Positions 53,238 to 62,184 of a DNA stretch of 64,000 bases are shown one piece after another (positions within the stretch are counted from its first letter, which is position 1; every line of letters starts with the position of its first letter). The notes beneath the pieces are model-generated. The model had not been told where the DNA came from, made no database searches, and was given only the letters and a program-made list of their open reading frames with translations. Position numbers and translations under genes: made by a program. Origin of the DNA: an uncultured Clostridia bacterium. Its GTDB lineage: Bacteria; Bacillota; Clostridia; Christensenellales; CAG-917. The stretch covers positions 48,339 to 112,338 of the forward strand of contig CALVNH010000004.1 of the NCBI GenBank assembly GCA_944349635.1, written 5' to 3'.

Positions 53238-54311
53238 ATGAGAGTTTACAATTTTTCCGCAGGTCCCAGCATGCTCCCCTTGGAAGTATTGCAGGAAGCA
53301 GGCAGACAAATCACGGATTACGAAGGCAGCGGCATGAGCGTCATGGAACTCAGCCACCGCGGCAAGGTATACGAACCCATTCACAACGAATGCATCGCTC
53401 TTATCCGCGAACTGATGAACATTTCCGACGAATACGACGTGTTGCTCGTTCAGGGCGGAGCTTCCACCCAGTTCGAAGCCGTCCCGCTCAATCTGCTCAA
53501 AAAAGGTCGCGCCGACTACGTCGTGACGGGCAACTTCTCCAAAAAGGCATACAAAGAAGCCGGCAAATACGGCGATATCCGCCTTGTCGCCTCCTCCGAA
53601 GACAAGAATTTCACCTACATTCCGAAAGTCACCCGTGCCGATTTCAGAGACGACATAGACTATGTCCACATCACCGAAAACAACACCATCTTCGGCACCA
53701 AATGGCACTATCTGCCCGACTGCGGCGCCAACCTGGTTTCCGACATGTCCTCCTGCATCATGAGCGAAGTCGTCGACGTCAACAAATACTCCCTCATCTA
53801 TGCCGGCGCACAGAAGAACCTCGCTCCCGCAGGCGTCACCCTCGTCATCGTCAAAAAAGAGCTGCTCGGCGGCGAAATGGACATCTGCCCCACCATGCTC
53901 AAATACTCCACGCAGGCGAAGGAAAACAGCCTCTACAACACTCCTCCCTGCTGGCCCATCTACGTCATGATGCTCAACATGCGCTATCTCAAAAAGATGG
54001 GCGGAGTTCCCGCAATGGAAAAAATCAACCGCGAGAAAGCGGCTATGCTCTACGACTTCATCGACAACTCTTCCTTCTACCTCAACAAGGTCAACCCCGA
54101 AGACAGATCGATGATGAACGTTCCCTTCGTCACCCCTTCCGCGGAGCTCGACGCACAGTTCGTCAAAGAAGCGGAGCAGAACGGCCTGGTCTCTTTGAAA
54201 GGTCACCGTCTCGCGGGCGGTATGCGCGCAAGTATCTACAACGCAATGCCCGTCGAAGGCGTCAAGGCACTCATCGACTTCATGAAGAAGTTCGAAAAGG
54301 AAAACAAATAA
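53238..54311 (+). CDS. serC: phosphoserine aminotransferase
   Basis: SerC makes phosphoserine from 3-phosphohydroxypyruvate. The 357-residue sequence begins VYNFSAGPSMLPLEVL, has QGGASTQF and the PLP-lysine motif YAGAQKNLAPAGV (about residues 188-200), and ends with KGHRLAGGMRASIYNAMP. An AGGAGG site precedes the ATG. It is followed at 9 bases by serA, the previous step of the pathway. Confidence 0.97.
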   Translation: MRVYNFSAGPSMLPLEVLQEAGRQITDYEGSGMSVMELSHRGKVYEPIHNECIALIRELMNISDEYDVLLVQGGASTQFEAVPLNLLKKGRADYVVTGNFSKKAYKEAGKYGDIRLVASSEDKNFTYIPKVTRADFRDDIDYVHITENNTIFGTKWHYLPDCGANLVSDMSSCIMSEVVDVNKYSLIYAGAQKNLAPAGVTLVIVKKELLGGEMDICPTMLKYSTQAKENSLYNTPPCWPIYVMMLNMRYLKKMGGVPAMEKINREKAAMLYDFIDNSSFYLNKVNPEDRSMMNVPFVTPSAELDAQFVKEAEQNGLVSLKGHRLAGGMRASIYNAMPVEGVKALIDFMKKFEKENK

Positions 54312-54320
54312 GGAGTTCTT

Positions 54321-55415
54321 ATGGACATACTCAAACTCAACGCAATCTCTCCTCTTGCCGATAAAATCCTGGAAGGATACACTCTCACCGAAGAGAGCGA
54401 GAGTCCTGCGGGAATCCTGGTCAGAAGCGCGAATATGGCGGATTACGCCGTTCCCGCATCTCTGCTTGCCGTCGCAAGAGCGGGCGCAGGCGTCAACAAC
54501 ATCCCCCACTCCGACTACGCGGCAAAGGGCGTGTGCGTGTTCAACACTCCGGGTGCAAACGCCAACGCCGTCAAAGAACTGGTAATTTGCGAACTTCTGC
54601 TTGCCGCCCGCAACATCGCCGAATCCGTGAAATGGGCAAGTTCTCTCACCGGCGACGACGTTGCTAAACAGGTGGAAAAAGGCAAAAAACAGTTTGTTGG
54701 ACACGAAATCCTCGGCAAAACGCTGTGCGTGCTCGGACTCGGCGCAATAGGCAGAAAAGTCGCCGTTGCGGCAAACGCTCTCGGCATGGAAGTCGTGGGT
54801 TACGACCCATACCTTTCCGAAGCGGCAAAGGCCGAAATTCCTTTCGTCACCGTGTTCGACAACACTGCGGACGCCTGTGCGGCAGCTGACTTCGTCACTC
54901 TGCACATGCCCGCTACCGACGAAACCAAAGGCATGATTAACGCCCGCTCTCTCTCGGGAATGAAGGACGGCGTCGTCATCATAAATGCGGCACGCGGAGA
55001 GTTGGTCGTCGTGAACGACATCAAAGCCGCCATTGCCGAAGGCAAGGTACACAAATACGTTGCGGACTTCCCCACCGCGGAAATCAACAACTGCGAAGGA
55101 ATAGTTGCCGTGCCTCACCTTGGAGCCTCCACGGAAGAAGCCGAGGACAACTGCGCGGTTATGGCCGCCAACCAGCTTAAAGACTACATAGAAAACGGAA
55201 ATATCGTCAACTCCGTCAACCTGCCCAACCTGAAAGTGGAAAAAGTCAAATCCCACAGAATGACAATCATCTCCGAAGAAGGCACCGTGCTCGGAATAGA
55301 CGGCATTTCCGCAACCGCAAAGGGCTATACCTACACCATAGCCGACAGCGACGTCCCCTTCGACGCCGAATCGGTAAAAGGTGACGGCGTAATCAGAGTC
55401 AGAGTCATCTGCTGA
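54321..55415 (+). CDS. serA: D-3-phosphoglycerate dehydrogenase with shortened ACT-like end
   Basis: SerA oxidises 3-phosphoglycerate at the start of serine synthesis. The 364-residue enzyme has GLGAIGRKVA for NAD (about residues 140-149), NAARGELVV with the catalytic Arg and PHLGAST with the catalytic His. The C-terminus after NSVNLPN is only about 60 residues; its last part (YTYTIADSD ... GVIRVRVIC) resembles the end of an ACT domain, but the front half seems trimmed. Serine feedback may therefore differ. A terminator follows. Confidence 0.93.
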   Translation: MDILKLNAISPLADKILEGYTLTEESESPAGILVRSANMADYAVPASLLAVARAGAGVNNIPHSDYAAKGVCVFNTPGANANAVKELVICELLLAARNIAESVKWASSLTGDDVAKQVEKGKKQFVGHEILGKTLCVLGLGAIGRKVAVAANALGMEVVGYDPYLSEAAKAEIPFVTVFDNTADACAAADFVTLHMPATDETKGMINARSLSGMKDGVVIINAARGELVVVNDIKAAIAEGKVHKYVADFPTAEINNCEGIVAVPHLGASTEEAEDNCAVMAANQLKDYIENGNIVNSVNLPNLKVEKVKSHRMTIISEEGTVLGIDGISATAKGYTYTIADSDVPFDAESVKGDGVIRVRVIC

Positions 55416-55453
55416 CCTCCCCGCACCGACGCGGGCAACGGAATCAGACACGG

Positions 55454-55488
55454 AAGGACGGGTTGCGCACCCGTCCTTCTCTTTGTTT
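55454..55488 (+). terminator. terminator of serC-serA
   Basis: AAGGACGGGT/ACCCGTCCTT with a 5-base loop, then a T-rich tract. Confidence 0.85.
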
Positions 55489-55550
55489 CACACGGTTTCG
55501 CATCCGCTTCCGACTATATTGCAAAAGCCTTAATTATTTCCGTCAAATTG

Positions 55551-55558
55551 CATAGAAT
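55551..55558 (+). promoter_or_regulatory. sigma-E-like -10 box of the ytxC-like gene
   Basis: CATAGAAT matches the sigma-E -10 consensus at seven of eight bases and lies 15 bases before the ATG. The -35 region is poor, so this is tentative. Confidence 0.3.
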
Positions 55559-55573
55559 ATAGCCGAGGTGTAT

Positions 55574-56284
55574 ATGTGGTCCAACGTCATAAGCATAGAT
55601 AAGGGGTTTGACAAAGAGGTGGATTTTCTTCTCGACAGATTGAAACACATAAAGCATTTGTCGTTCGCGGTGGAGGAAAGCAAAGACAGAATCTTCATTT
55701 ATCTGGCGTCGATTTGCGAACTGGGAGAAGAGGTGGAGGCACAGGTCGAAGAGCTTATACACACGGTTATACTCGTGTTTATGAAATTGCGTTTTTTTCT
55801 CAAATACTTGCACAATTTTGACTTGACGCACGCAAATTGCGCGTTAATCTGCTCTTTGGTGCATTTTGACAGAGAATACGAAACCAACATAATCCGTCGC
55901 GTGATGTCGGAAACGGTGGACTACACCGTGGACGGTTTGCTCAATTTCAGACTGCGTCCTTTGCAGGAAAACTGGGAGGAACTTGCATCGCTTGCCACCA
56001 GACTGATTGCTTCCGGCACGGGAGGAGACATCTACGACATAGCCTCTTTCATCACGGGAACTGACGGCGCCAAAAGCCGCCTCGCGCTCTCTTCCGACGC
56101 GCTTGTCAACCTGACTCAAAGACAACCCGTGGAAATCATAAAACTTTTCGACAAGCCGGAGTTAAACCTCATTTCCGCAATCATACGGGAGCGTCCCTGC
56201 GAAATACTGTTGAAAGACGTCGCTCTTTCCGCGCCCATGAACAACACTCTGAAACACATCGCCCGTGTGGTGACGGAAAACTGA
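55574..56284 (+). CDS. YtxC-like sporulation protein
   Basis: The 236-residue protein resembles the YtxC family of putative sporulation proteins: an N-terminal part of charged helices (LDRLKHIKHLSFAVEESKDRIFIYL), then FDREYETNIIRRVMSETVDYTVDGLLNFRLRPLQENWEEL and a C-terminal helical and strand region. No catalytic motif is seen. Function is unknown. ATG at 55574 follows GAGGTG. Its own promoter is weak and may be sporulation-specific. Confidence 0.55.
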   Translation: MWSNVISIDKGFDKEVDFLLDRLKHIKHLSFAVEESKDRIFIYLASICELGEEVEAQVEELIHTVILVFMKLRFFLKYLHNFDLTHANCALICSLVHFDREYETNIIRRVMSETVDYTVDGLLNFRLRPLQENWEELASLATRLIASGTGGDIYDIASFITGTDGAKSRLALSSDALVNLTQRQPVEIIKLFDKPELNLISAIIRERPCEILLKDVALSAPMNNTLKHIARVVTEN

Positions 56285-56378
56285 ATGCATTCACGGCACG
56301 GCGCGGAAACAGTCATACGAACAATCCGTTGAAAGATAACCGTAGACATTGAAATTCTCGGAAAACATTGTCTAAAAT

Positions 56379-56406
56379 GGAAAGACCGCCTTTCGGCGGT
56401 CTTTCC
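56379..56406. terminator. strong stem between convergent ytxC-like and anti-sigma genes
   Basis: GGAAAGACCGCC/GGCGGTCTTTCC is a perfect 12-bp stem. The T-tract is better on the minus strand (TTTCCATTTT). Confidence 0.7.
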
Positions 56407-56482
56407 ACACATTCTTCAGGGGAGAAAAATATGTACCACGGGCGGAGGTATATCTGCGCTCTCCCTTTCCGCCCGAAAGGCG

Positions 56483-57097
56483 TCAATATCTGAAATTTCT
56501 TTCGAACTCGCGTTCGAATTTGTAAACGCTGCAGACACCCGTCTTTGCGTTCACATCGATTTCGTATTCCCATTCCAGTTGATTTACGGTGTCGTAACCC
56601 TTGACTTCCACTCTGTAAACGTAATAACTGTCTTTGAGATTGTTTTCGAACTGGAACTTCTTGTCGATGTCCCCGGCGCGTTCCGCCATGAAATTGTTCT
56701 CGCCTTCGAAAGGTTTGGTACCCTTGAAGTTCGCCGCGTCGTTATAGGCGAATTCTTCCGCAAGTATCACCGCCTCCTCGATGTTGACGGCAACGGACTT
56801 TTTGGCATAGGTCGCCGCGGAGCCGAAAACGCCTCCCAACACCGCCGCTATTATCACCAGCACTGCGACGACGGACAACAGCCCGACGATTACTCTCCTC
56901 CACAGGAAGTCCGTCTTGGCTTTTCTGACCTCTTCCGCGTCCGCCTCCTTGATTTTGGGGCTTTTGACCGTGAGTCCCTGGTCGTCGAGCAAAGTCGACA
57001 ACGCTTTCGCCCTGGCTATTTCGGATTGCACGAACGCCTTTTCTTCTTCCGTGGCGGTGCCTTCCTTATAATGTCTGAAAGCGTCTTCGTAATTCAT
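56483..57097 (-). CDS. putative membrane anti-sigma factor with PepSY-like outer domain
   Basis: The 204-residue protein starts with a cytoplasmic helical part (MNYEDAFRHYKEGTATEEEKAFVQ), has one transmembrane helix at about residues 68-92, and an outer domain of about 110 residues whose end (YRVEVKGYD ... WEYEIDVNAKTGVCSVYKFE) looks like a PepSY-type strand pattern. Its ATG overlaps the stop of the sigma-factor gene (ATGA), the usual arrangement of an anti-sigma factor. The role is inferred from context. Confidence 0.65.
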   Translation of the reverse strand: MNYEDAFRHYKEGTATEEEKAFVQSEIARAKALSTLLDDQGLTVKSPKIKEADAEEVRKAKTDFLWRRVIVGLLSVVAVLVIIAAVLGGVFGSAATYAKKSVAVNIEEAVILAEEFAYNDAANFKGTKPFEGENNFMAERAGDIDKKFQFENNLKDSYYVYRVEVKGYDTVNQLEWEYEIDVNAKTGVCSVYKFEREFERNFRY

Positions 57098-57573
57098 ATC
57101 GTTTCCTCCAATATATCTTTTAGTTTCATTCTTGCTCTGTACATCTGCACCTTGACGTTTTCTATGCTCTGTTCCGTAATTCCCGCGATTTCGGACACGG
57201 AGAGCTCGTCGAAATAGTACAGCTGTATTACCTCTCGGTAATTGTCTTTGAGCAGGGAGATTGCACGGTACAACGCCTTGTATTCCTCGTCCTTGATGAT
57301 GTCGGAAGCCACATCGGCGTCGTTCGCGAGGTTTTCCGTAAGTTCCGCGTTACGTTTAGCCCTTTTCAGATAATCGAAATAGGCGTTTCTGCAAACCTTG
57401 AACAGCCAGAATTTGAAACTTTCCTTCTCCTCGTCTATCTTCGTGAAAGCCTTGTAGAACGAATCTGATACTATGTCCTCGGCAAGCGCCGCATCGTGAC
57501 ACAGAGTAACGACGTAAAGCTTTGCCTCGTTAAAGTATTTTTTGAACAGATTTTCAATCGCCTCGTTCTTCAT
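57094..57573 (-). CDS. ECF-type sigma-70 family RNA polymerase sigma factor
   Basis: The 159-residue protein has sigma region 2 (AEDIVSDSFYKAFTKI ... FKFWLFKVCRNAYFDYLKR, about residues 31-72) and region 4 (ALYRAISLLKDNYREVIQLYYFDELSVSEIAGITEQSIENVKVQMYRARMKLKDIL, about 104-156), without regions 1 and 3, as in ECF sigmas. A candidate self-regulated promoter is present upstream. It is co-translated with the anti-sigma candidate. Confidence 0.9.
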   Translation of the reverse strand: MKNEAIENLFKKYFNEAKLYVVTLCHDAALAEDIVSDSFYKAFTKIDEEKESFKFWLFKVCRNAYFDYLKRAKRNAELTENLANDADVASDIIKDEEYKALYRAISLLKDNYREVIQLYYFDELSVSEIAGITEQSIENVKVQMYRARMKLKDILEETI

Positions 57574-57595
57574 TTGTCCCTGCTTTCACATAATA

Positions 57596-57621
57596 TACGA
57601 CGCCGAATCGTCGCGGTTACA
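57596..57621 (-). promoter_or_regulatory. candidate ECF-type autoregulatory promoter
   Basis: On the minus strand TGTAAC and CGTA are spaced by 16 bases, the layout of ECF-dependent promoters (AAC core at -35, CGT at -10). It lies about 25 bases before the sigma gene. Confidence 0.5.
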
Positions 57622-57741
57622 CAAATTTTAACATTTCCCGCCGCAAAAAGCAAAGTCATAAACGAAAATCCTTTTCCCCCGCTCCGACCTCACGCGTGTC
57701 CGCACCGTCCGCACTGCCAGTCACAATTATTGCTTTTTGCA

Positions 57742-57770
57742 TTGATTAAAAACAGTTTTTATGCTAGCAT
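57742..57770 (+). promoter_or_regulatory. possible promoter of the GH3 gene
   Basis: TTGATT (57742-57747) and TAGCAT (57765-57770), spacer 17 bases; the -10 box is weak. Confidence 0.45.
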
Positions 57771-57844
57771 TATTATGTATGTACGCGCGCCTGTAGCGTT
57801 TATTCAGGCGAAACGGCGGCAACGTCCGTCGTTCGGAGGTTTAC

Positions 57845-60334
57845 ATGAACGAACAAGATTATCTTTCCATTCTGAAAGAAATGACCCTTGAAGAAAAAGC
57901 CTCTCTGTGTTCGGGGCTCAACTTTTGGGAAACGGCTCCCGTAGACAGGTTGGGCGTGCCTTCCGTATATATGTCGGACGGCCCTCACGGACTGCGCAGG
58001 GAGAAAGAAAGCGTGGGCACCAACGTCATGAAGGACTCATACCCCGCCACCTGTTTCCCTCCCGCCGTTACCGCTGCCAGCTCGTGGGACCCCGTTCTGC
58101 TCGAAAGAGTGGGCGAAGCCATCGCCGACGAAGCAAAAGCCCTCGGTGTGACCACCGTACTGGGACCCGGCGTCAATATCAAGAGAAGCCCTCTCTGCGG
58201 CAGAAATTTCGAGTATTTTTCGGAAGACCCTTACGTTGCGGGCAGAATGGGCGCAGCATGGGTTCACGGCGTTCAGAAAAAGGGCGTGGGCGTTTCTCTA
58301 AAACACTTCTGTGCCAACAATCAGGAGCATCTGCGCCTTTGCATCGACTCTGTCGTGGACGAACGCGCTTTGCGCGAGATTTATCTTTCCGCATTCGAAC
58401 ATATCGTAAAGACGGAACAGCCCTCCACGGTGATGTGCTCTTATAACAGGCTGAACGGGACATACCTTTCCGACAACAAACGCATGCTCACGGACGTACT
58501 CCGTTCCGAATGGGGGTTCAAAGGCATAGTCATGAGCGACTGGGGCGCCGTCAACGACAGACAGGAAGGCATACGTGCGGGGCTCGACCTCGAAATGCCG
58601 GGCAACCGCGGCGCAAACGACGCACTTATCGTCAAAGCCGTGCTCGACGGCACTCTCAGCGAGAACGATTTGGATAAGATTGCGCTCAGAATGATAAAAT
58701 TCGCATTCGAGTGCAAAGCCAACGAAGTCAAGGACGCAAAAGCGGACTTCGAGGCAAACAACGCCCTCTGCACCGAAATGGCGGAGAGCGGCGCCGTCCT
58801 GCTCAAGAACGACGATTCCGTGCTTCCTCTCTCCGAATCGCAAAGCGTGGCAATCATAGGCGCGCTGGCGAAATATCCCCGTTATCAGGGGACGGGTTCC
58901 AGCCACATTCACCCGACGTCCACCACGTCCTTCCTGCAAGCCATGGACGCGGAAGGTAGAAAATACGAGTACGCCGACGGCTACAAGATGAAAGGCGACG
59001 GTTACAGTGCCTCTCTCATCAAGAAAGCCGTGGAAACAGCAAAGGGCAAAGACGTCGTGCTCGTTTTCGTCGGTCTCACCCCCGATTACGAATCGGAAGG
59101 ATTCGACCGCAAGCACATAAATCTCCCCGACGCGCACAACATTCTCATCGAGGAGATTGCCAAAGTCAATCCCAACATCGTTGCGGTGCTCTCCTGCGGT
59201 TCTCCCGTGCAACTCGACGTCGTCGACTCCTGTGCCAAAGCCGTTCTCAATATGTATCTCGGCGGACAGTCCGTGGGACAAGCTGCCTTCAATCTGCTCT
59301 ACGGCAAAGTCAACCCGTCGGGCAAACTGGCGGAAACTTTCCCGCTCCGAAACAGCGACAACGTGGTGTCGCGTTACTTCCCGATGGGACCGCGTACCGT
59401 GCAATACCGCGAAAGCGTGTATGTCGGATACCGTTATTTCGATACCGCCGAGAAACCCGTCAGATACCCCTTCGGTTACGGACTTTCCTACACTTCGTTC
59501 GAATATTCCGACCTTGCGCTTTCCGCCGCGAAAATCAAGGAAGACGACGCGCTCACCGTCACTTTCAAAGTCAAAAACACGGGTACGCGCGACGGTGCCG
59601 AAGTAGCACAGCTTTACGTTGCCGACAGACAGAGCAGCATTTTCCGTCCGAAAAAAGAATTGAAGGGCTTCGAGAAAGTCTTCCTCAAAGCCGGTGAGGA
59701 AAAGGAAGTTTCTCTTACCCTCACTTCGAGAGCCTTTGCTTACTACAACGTTCTCATCGGAGACTGGCACGTCGAAAGTGGTGATTTCGACATTCTTGTC
59801 GGCGCAAGCTCACGCGATATCAGGTTGCAAAGTTCCGTTTACGTCGCGTCGGCGAATCCCTCCGCGCCAATCCCCGATTACCGCGAGTCCGCCCCGTTCT
59901 ATTACGACATAACGGACAACGGAAGCTCCAAACGCACAATCCCCATCGAACAGTTTGCCGCGCTCTACGGCGCCTCCGTCACGGAAAACACCCCTTACGC
60001 GAAGGGAGAATTCGACATGAATTGCAGCGTCGGCGACATTTCCGTCTCGCACGCGGGTAAATTCATCTGCGGTCTGCTGTCGAACGGTGCCAAACTCGTC
60101 GCCGGCAAATCGGAAAACCGCGATATGATAATACGCACCGTCACAAGCATGCCTCTGCGCTCGTTCATGGGCTTCACGGGCGGGATTGTTTCCGCCAAAT
60201 CGGTACAGGGACTTGTGGATATGTGCAACGGCACGAAAGGCGGTTTCGGAAAATTCTGCTCCGGCTTCAAGCGCGACAAAACGCTTGACCTCTACTCTCT
60301 CAAACTCGGCGGAAAAAAGAAAAAGAAGAAATGA
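57845..60334 (+). CDS. beta-glucosidase-like glycoside hydrolase family 3
   Basis: The 829-residue enzyme has the GH3 N-terminal barrel (SDGPHGLRREKES, GPGVNIKRSPLCGRNFEYFSEDP, KHFCANNQE), the nucleophile Asp in GIVMSDWGAVNDR (about residue 230), the C-terminal alpha/beta domain and a fibronectin III-like domain (about 560-660). A further 150 residues follow, then a tail of six lysines. No signal peptide is present, so it acts inside the cell. Activity on beta-glucosides is likely but other beta-linked sugars are possible. GGAGG precedes the ATG. Confidence 0.92.
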   Translation: MNEQDYLSILKEMTLEEKASLCSGLNFWETAPVDRLGVPSVYMSDGPHGLRREKESVGTNVMKDSYPATCFPPAVTAASSWDPVLLERVGEAIADEAKALGVTTVLGPGVNIKRSPLCGRNFEYFSEDPYVAGRMGAAWVHGVQKKGVGVSLKHFCANNQEHLRLCIDSVVDERALREIYLSAFEHIVKTEQPSTVMCSYNRLNGTYLSDNKRMLTDVLRSEWGFKGIVMSDWGAVNDRQEGIRAGLDLEMPGNRGANDALIVKAVLDGTLSENDLDKIALRMIKFAFECKANEVKDAKADFEANNALCTEMAESGAVLLKNDDSVLPLSESQSVAIIGALAKYPRYQGTGSSHIHPTSTTSFLQAMDAEGRKYEYADGYKMKGDGYSASLIKKAVETAKGKDVVLVFVGLTPDYESEGFDRKHINLPDAHNILIEEIAKVNPNIVAVLSCGSPVQLDVVDSCAKAVLNMYLGGQSVGQAAFNLLYGKVNPSGKLAETFPLRNSDNVVSRYFPMGPRTVQYRESVYVGYRYFDTAEKPVRYPFGYGLSYTSFEYSDLALSAAKIKEDDALTVTFKVKNTGTRDGAEVAQLYVADRQSSIFRPKKELKGFEKVFLKAGEEKEVSLTLTSRAFAYYNVLIGDWHVESGDFDILVGASSRDIRLQSSVYVASANPSAPIPDYRESAPFYYDITDNGSSKRTIPIEQFAALYGASVTENTPYAKGEFDMNCSVGDISVSHAGKFICGLLSNGAKLVAGKSENRDMIIRTVTSMPLRSFMGFTGGIVSAKSVQGLVDMCNGTKGGFGKFCSGFKRDKTLDLYSLKLGGKKKKKK

Positions 60335-60410
60335 CCTCCGCCGAAAAGGCTGGGCGTAACGATACAAACACGCCATTGTGTACGCTTATCCGTCTGATGC
60401 GGAAAAAGCT

Positions 60411-60432
60411 ATGAAAACGCACCGCTTTTTCC
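60411..60432. promoter_or_regulatory. inverted repeat next to the YitT-gene promoter
   Basis: GGAAAAAGC and GCTTTTTCC form a perfect 9-bp inverted repeat ending 1 base before the -35 box. It may be a weak terminator of the GH3 gene or an operator. Confidence 0.45.
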
Positions 60433-60433
60433 C

Positions 60434-60462
60434 TTGACTCCCTCGTGCGGAAGGAGTATATT
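60434..60462 (+). promoter_or_regulatory. promoter of the YitT family gene
   Basis: TTGACT (60434-60439) and TATATT (60457-60462), spacer 17 bases. Confidence 0.7.
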
Positions 60463-60554
60463 TCATCGCGAAACGTCCGAACCGTGCGCAGCCATCCGAA
60501 AGATTGGCAACGGAATTCACGTTGCACGCCTGACAAAGGAAGGGTAAACCTATT

Positions 60555-61589
60555 ATGAAAAAAAGCGATTTGACAGAAGAGATTACTGTTTCCGAACAGA
60601 ACGAGTCCCCCGTCAACAAAAACAAAAAACAGGCGGCGAAAAAAGTCTGGCGCTTCGCCAAATTTTACATTCTGCTGTCCGTGCTGGCTTTCATCAGAGC
60701 GCTGGCCACCTACGTGTTCATCGTCCCGAACGGGTTTGCTCCCGGCGGTATAAACGGTCTGTCCTCCCTGCTCTACAACGCCGTTTTGCCCTTCAACGAA
60801 CATCTTGCCGATACGGTCTTCAACCCCGCCGTGACGAGTATGGTGCTCAACGTCCCTCTGTTTATCGCGGCGTTCATAGTGCTTGACAAAAAATTCGCTT
60901 TCAACACTTTCTTCTGCGTCACGGTCTACTCCGTCATAATGGGCGTTTTCAGCGCGGTGGACTTTCCGCAATATCAGGCGTCCGACTCCGAAAGCGGATA
61001 TATGCTGCTCGCCTCGCTTGCAGGCGGCGCAGGCGCAGGTATAAGCCTGGGCTTCATGCTCCGTTACAACACCTCTCTCGGCGGCACCGACGTCATAGGC
61101 AAGCTCATCTATGCCAAGAATCCCATATCCGACGTGCAGTGGCTAATCTTCATGTGCGACTGCATAATCGTCGTTGCCTCCGGCGGTCTGGGCTTTATCG
61201 GACTCGATATGAAAGCGGGGGCAAACGCCATCATCACCGCAGTACTGTCGCCCATGCTCTATTCCTTCCTCTCTCTGCTCGCCACATCGCAGGTTGCCGA
61301 CGTTTTGCAATCGGGCTTCCAGTCATCGTTGGTGTTCAACATAATTTCCGACGAATACGACAGCATTGCCGAACACATCACGAACGAGATGCACAGAGGC
61401 GTCACAATGATGACGGGAATAGGTTATTACACGGGACACGAACACAAGGTGCTTGTGTGCGTTGTCAGGAAAAAACAAATCAACACGGTCAAGCGCATAA
61501 TCCAGAAATGCGACCCCAACGCATTTATCTACATCACCAAAGCGCGTGAAGTCAACGGCAACGGGTTCACCGTGAACAGCGGCGCATAA
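60555..61589 (+). CDS. YitT family membrane protein with DUF2179 domain
   Basis: The 344-residue protein has a charged N-terminal part, about six hydrophobic segments (FYILLSVLAFIRALATYVFIVP ... GGINGLSSLLYN) and a cytoplasmic DUF2179 domain at the end (TNEMHRGVTMMTGIGYYTGHEHKVLVCVVRKKQ). This is the YitT/DUF161 family, of unknown function and common in Firmicutes. AGGAAGGG precedes the ATG. It has its own promoter and terminator. Confidence 0.88.
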   Translation: MKKSDLTEEITVSEQNESPVNKNKKQAAKKVWRFAKFYILLSVLAFIRALATYVFIVPNGFAPGGINGLSSLLYNAVLPFNEHLADTVFNPAVTSMVLNVPLFIAAFIVLDKKFAFNTFFCVTVYSVIMGVFSAVDFPQYQASDSESGYMLLASLAGGAGAGISLGFMLRYNTSLGGTDVIGKLIYAKNPISDVQWLIFMCDCIIVVASGGLGFIGLDMKAGANAIITAVLSPMLYSFLSLLATSQVADVLQSGFQSSLVFNIISDEYDSIAEHITNEMHRGVTMMTGIGYYTGHEHKVLVCVVRKKQINTVKRIIQKCDPNAFIYITKAREVNGNGFTVNSGA

Positions 61590-61702
61590 ACCGTGTTTAC
61601 TTCTCGTTTTGTACGCGTAAAACCTTTTTTTGCGCAGAAACATCTGCCGTCAAAATATACGAAACCAAACTGAACCGAGGTCAAAATCGTTCATGACATA
61701 AT

Positions 61703-61732
61703 AAAAGCCGTCCCTCAAAGGACGGCTTTTTT
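61703..61732 (+). terminator. terminator of the YitT family gene
   Basis: AAAAGCCGTCC/GGACGGCTTTT with a short loop and T-run. Confidence 0.88.
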
Positions 61733-61853
61733 GCTTGTGGGTGCGGTTCGCGTTTCCAAGGATGAAGCGCGACTTCTTCCGCAATAAAGTGCGTCTGCCC
61801 TGCCCGAGACCGAAACTTCGGTGCGACAGACTTTTCGTGACGTACGAAAAATT

Positions 61854-62144
61854 TCAGAACTCGAAGTCAACGGACACGCTCTTATCGACGACAGAATGTA
61901 TGTACTTTTTCACCACATTGACGTGATAAGGATTGTTCTGATAATTCTTCATCGCTTCGAAATCGTCGAACACGACTTCAAGCACCATGTCATAGCTGCG
62001 CGGACTGCGCAACTTGTCTATACCAACCGCCAGTTCCCGGATTTCATCTATCCTGCCTTTCATGGAAAGAAAGGTTTCCTCGGCTTTTGCAAGCACCTCG
62101 GCGGAAGGGTTCAGCAATTTGTAACAAACGATGTGTTTTATCAT
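61854..62144 (-). CDS. Dabb (stress-responsive A/B barrel) domain protein
   Basis: The 96-residue protein is a single dimeric alpha/beta-barrel domain: MIKHIVCYKL at the start, YDMVLEVVFDDFEAMKNYQNNPYHVNVVKKYI later, typical of Dabb proteins. Some members bind haem or cyclise polyketides; here the role is unknown. AGGAG precedes the ATG. Confidence 0.88.
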   Translation of the reverse strand: MIKHIVCYKLLNPSAEVLAKAEETFLSMKGRIDEIRELAVGIDKLRSPRSYDMVLEVVFDDFEAMKNYQNNPYHVNVVKKYIHSVVDKSVSVDFEF

Positions 62145-62184
62145 AAATTTTCTCCTTCGGTTTATCTTCCGAATCTTTCATCGC

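Noticed and set aside
53226-55451. Long open frame antisense to serC-serA
   Set aside because: A shadow of two clear genes on the other strand; the translation shows no domain.
57596-57621. Reading this promoter as sigma-A
   Set aside because: No TTGACA/TATAAT pair with proper spacing occurs here, while the AAC/CGT layout fits an ECF promoter better.
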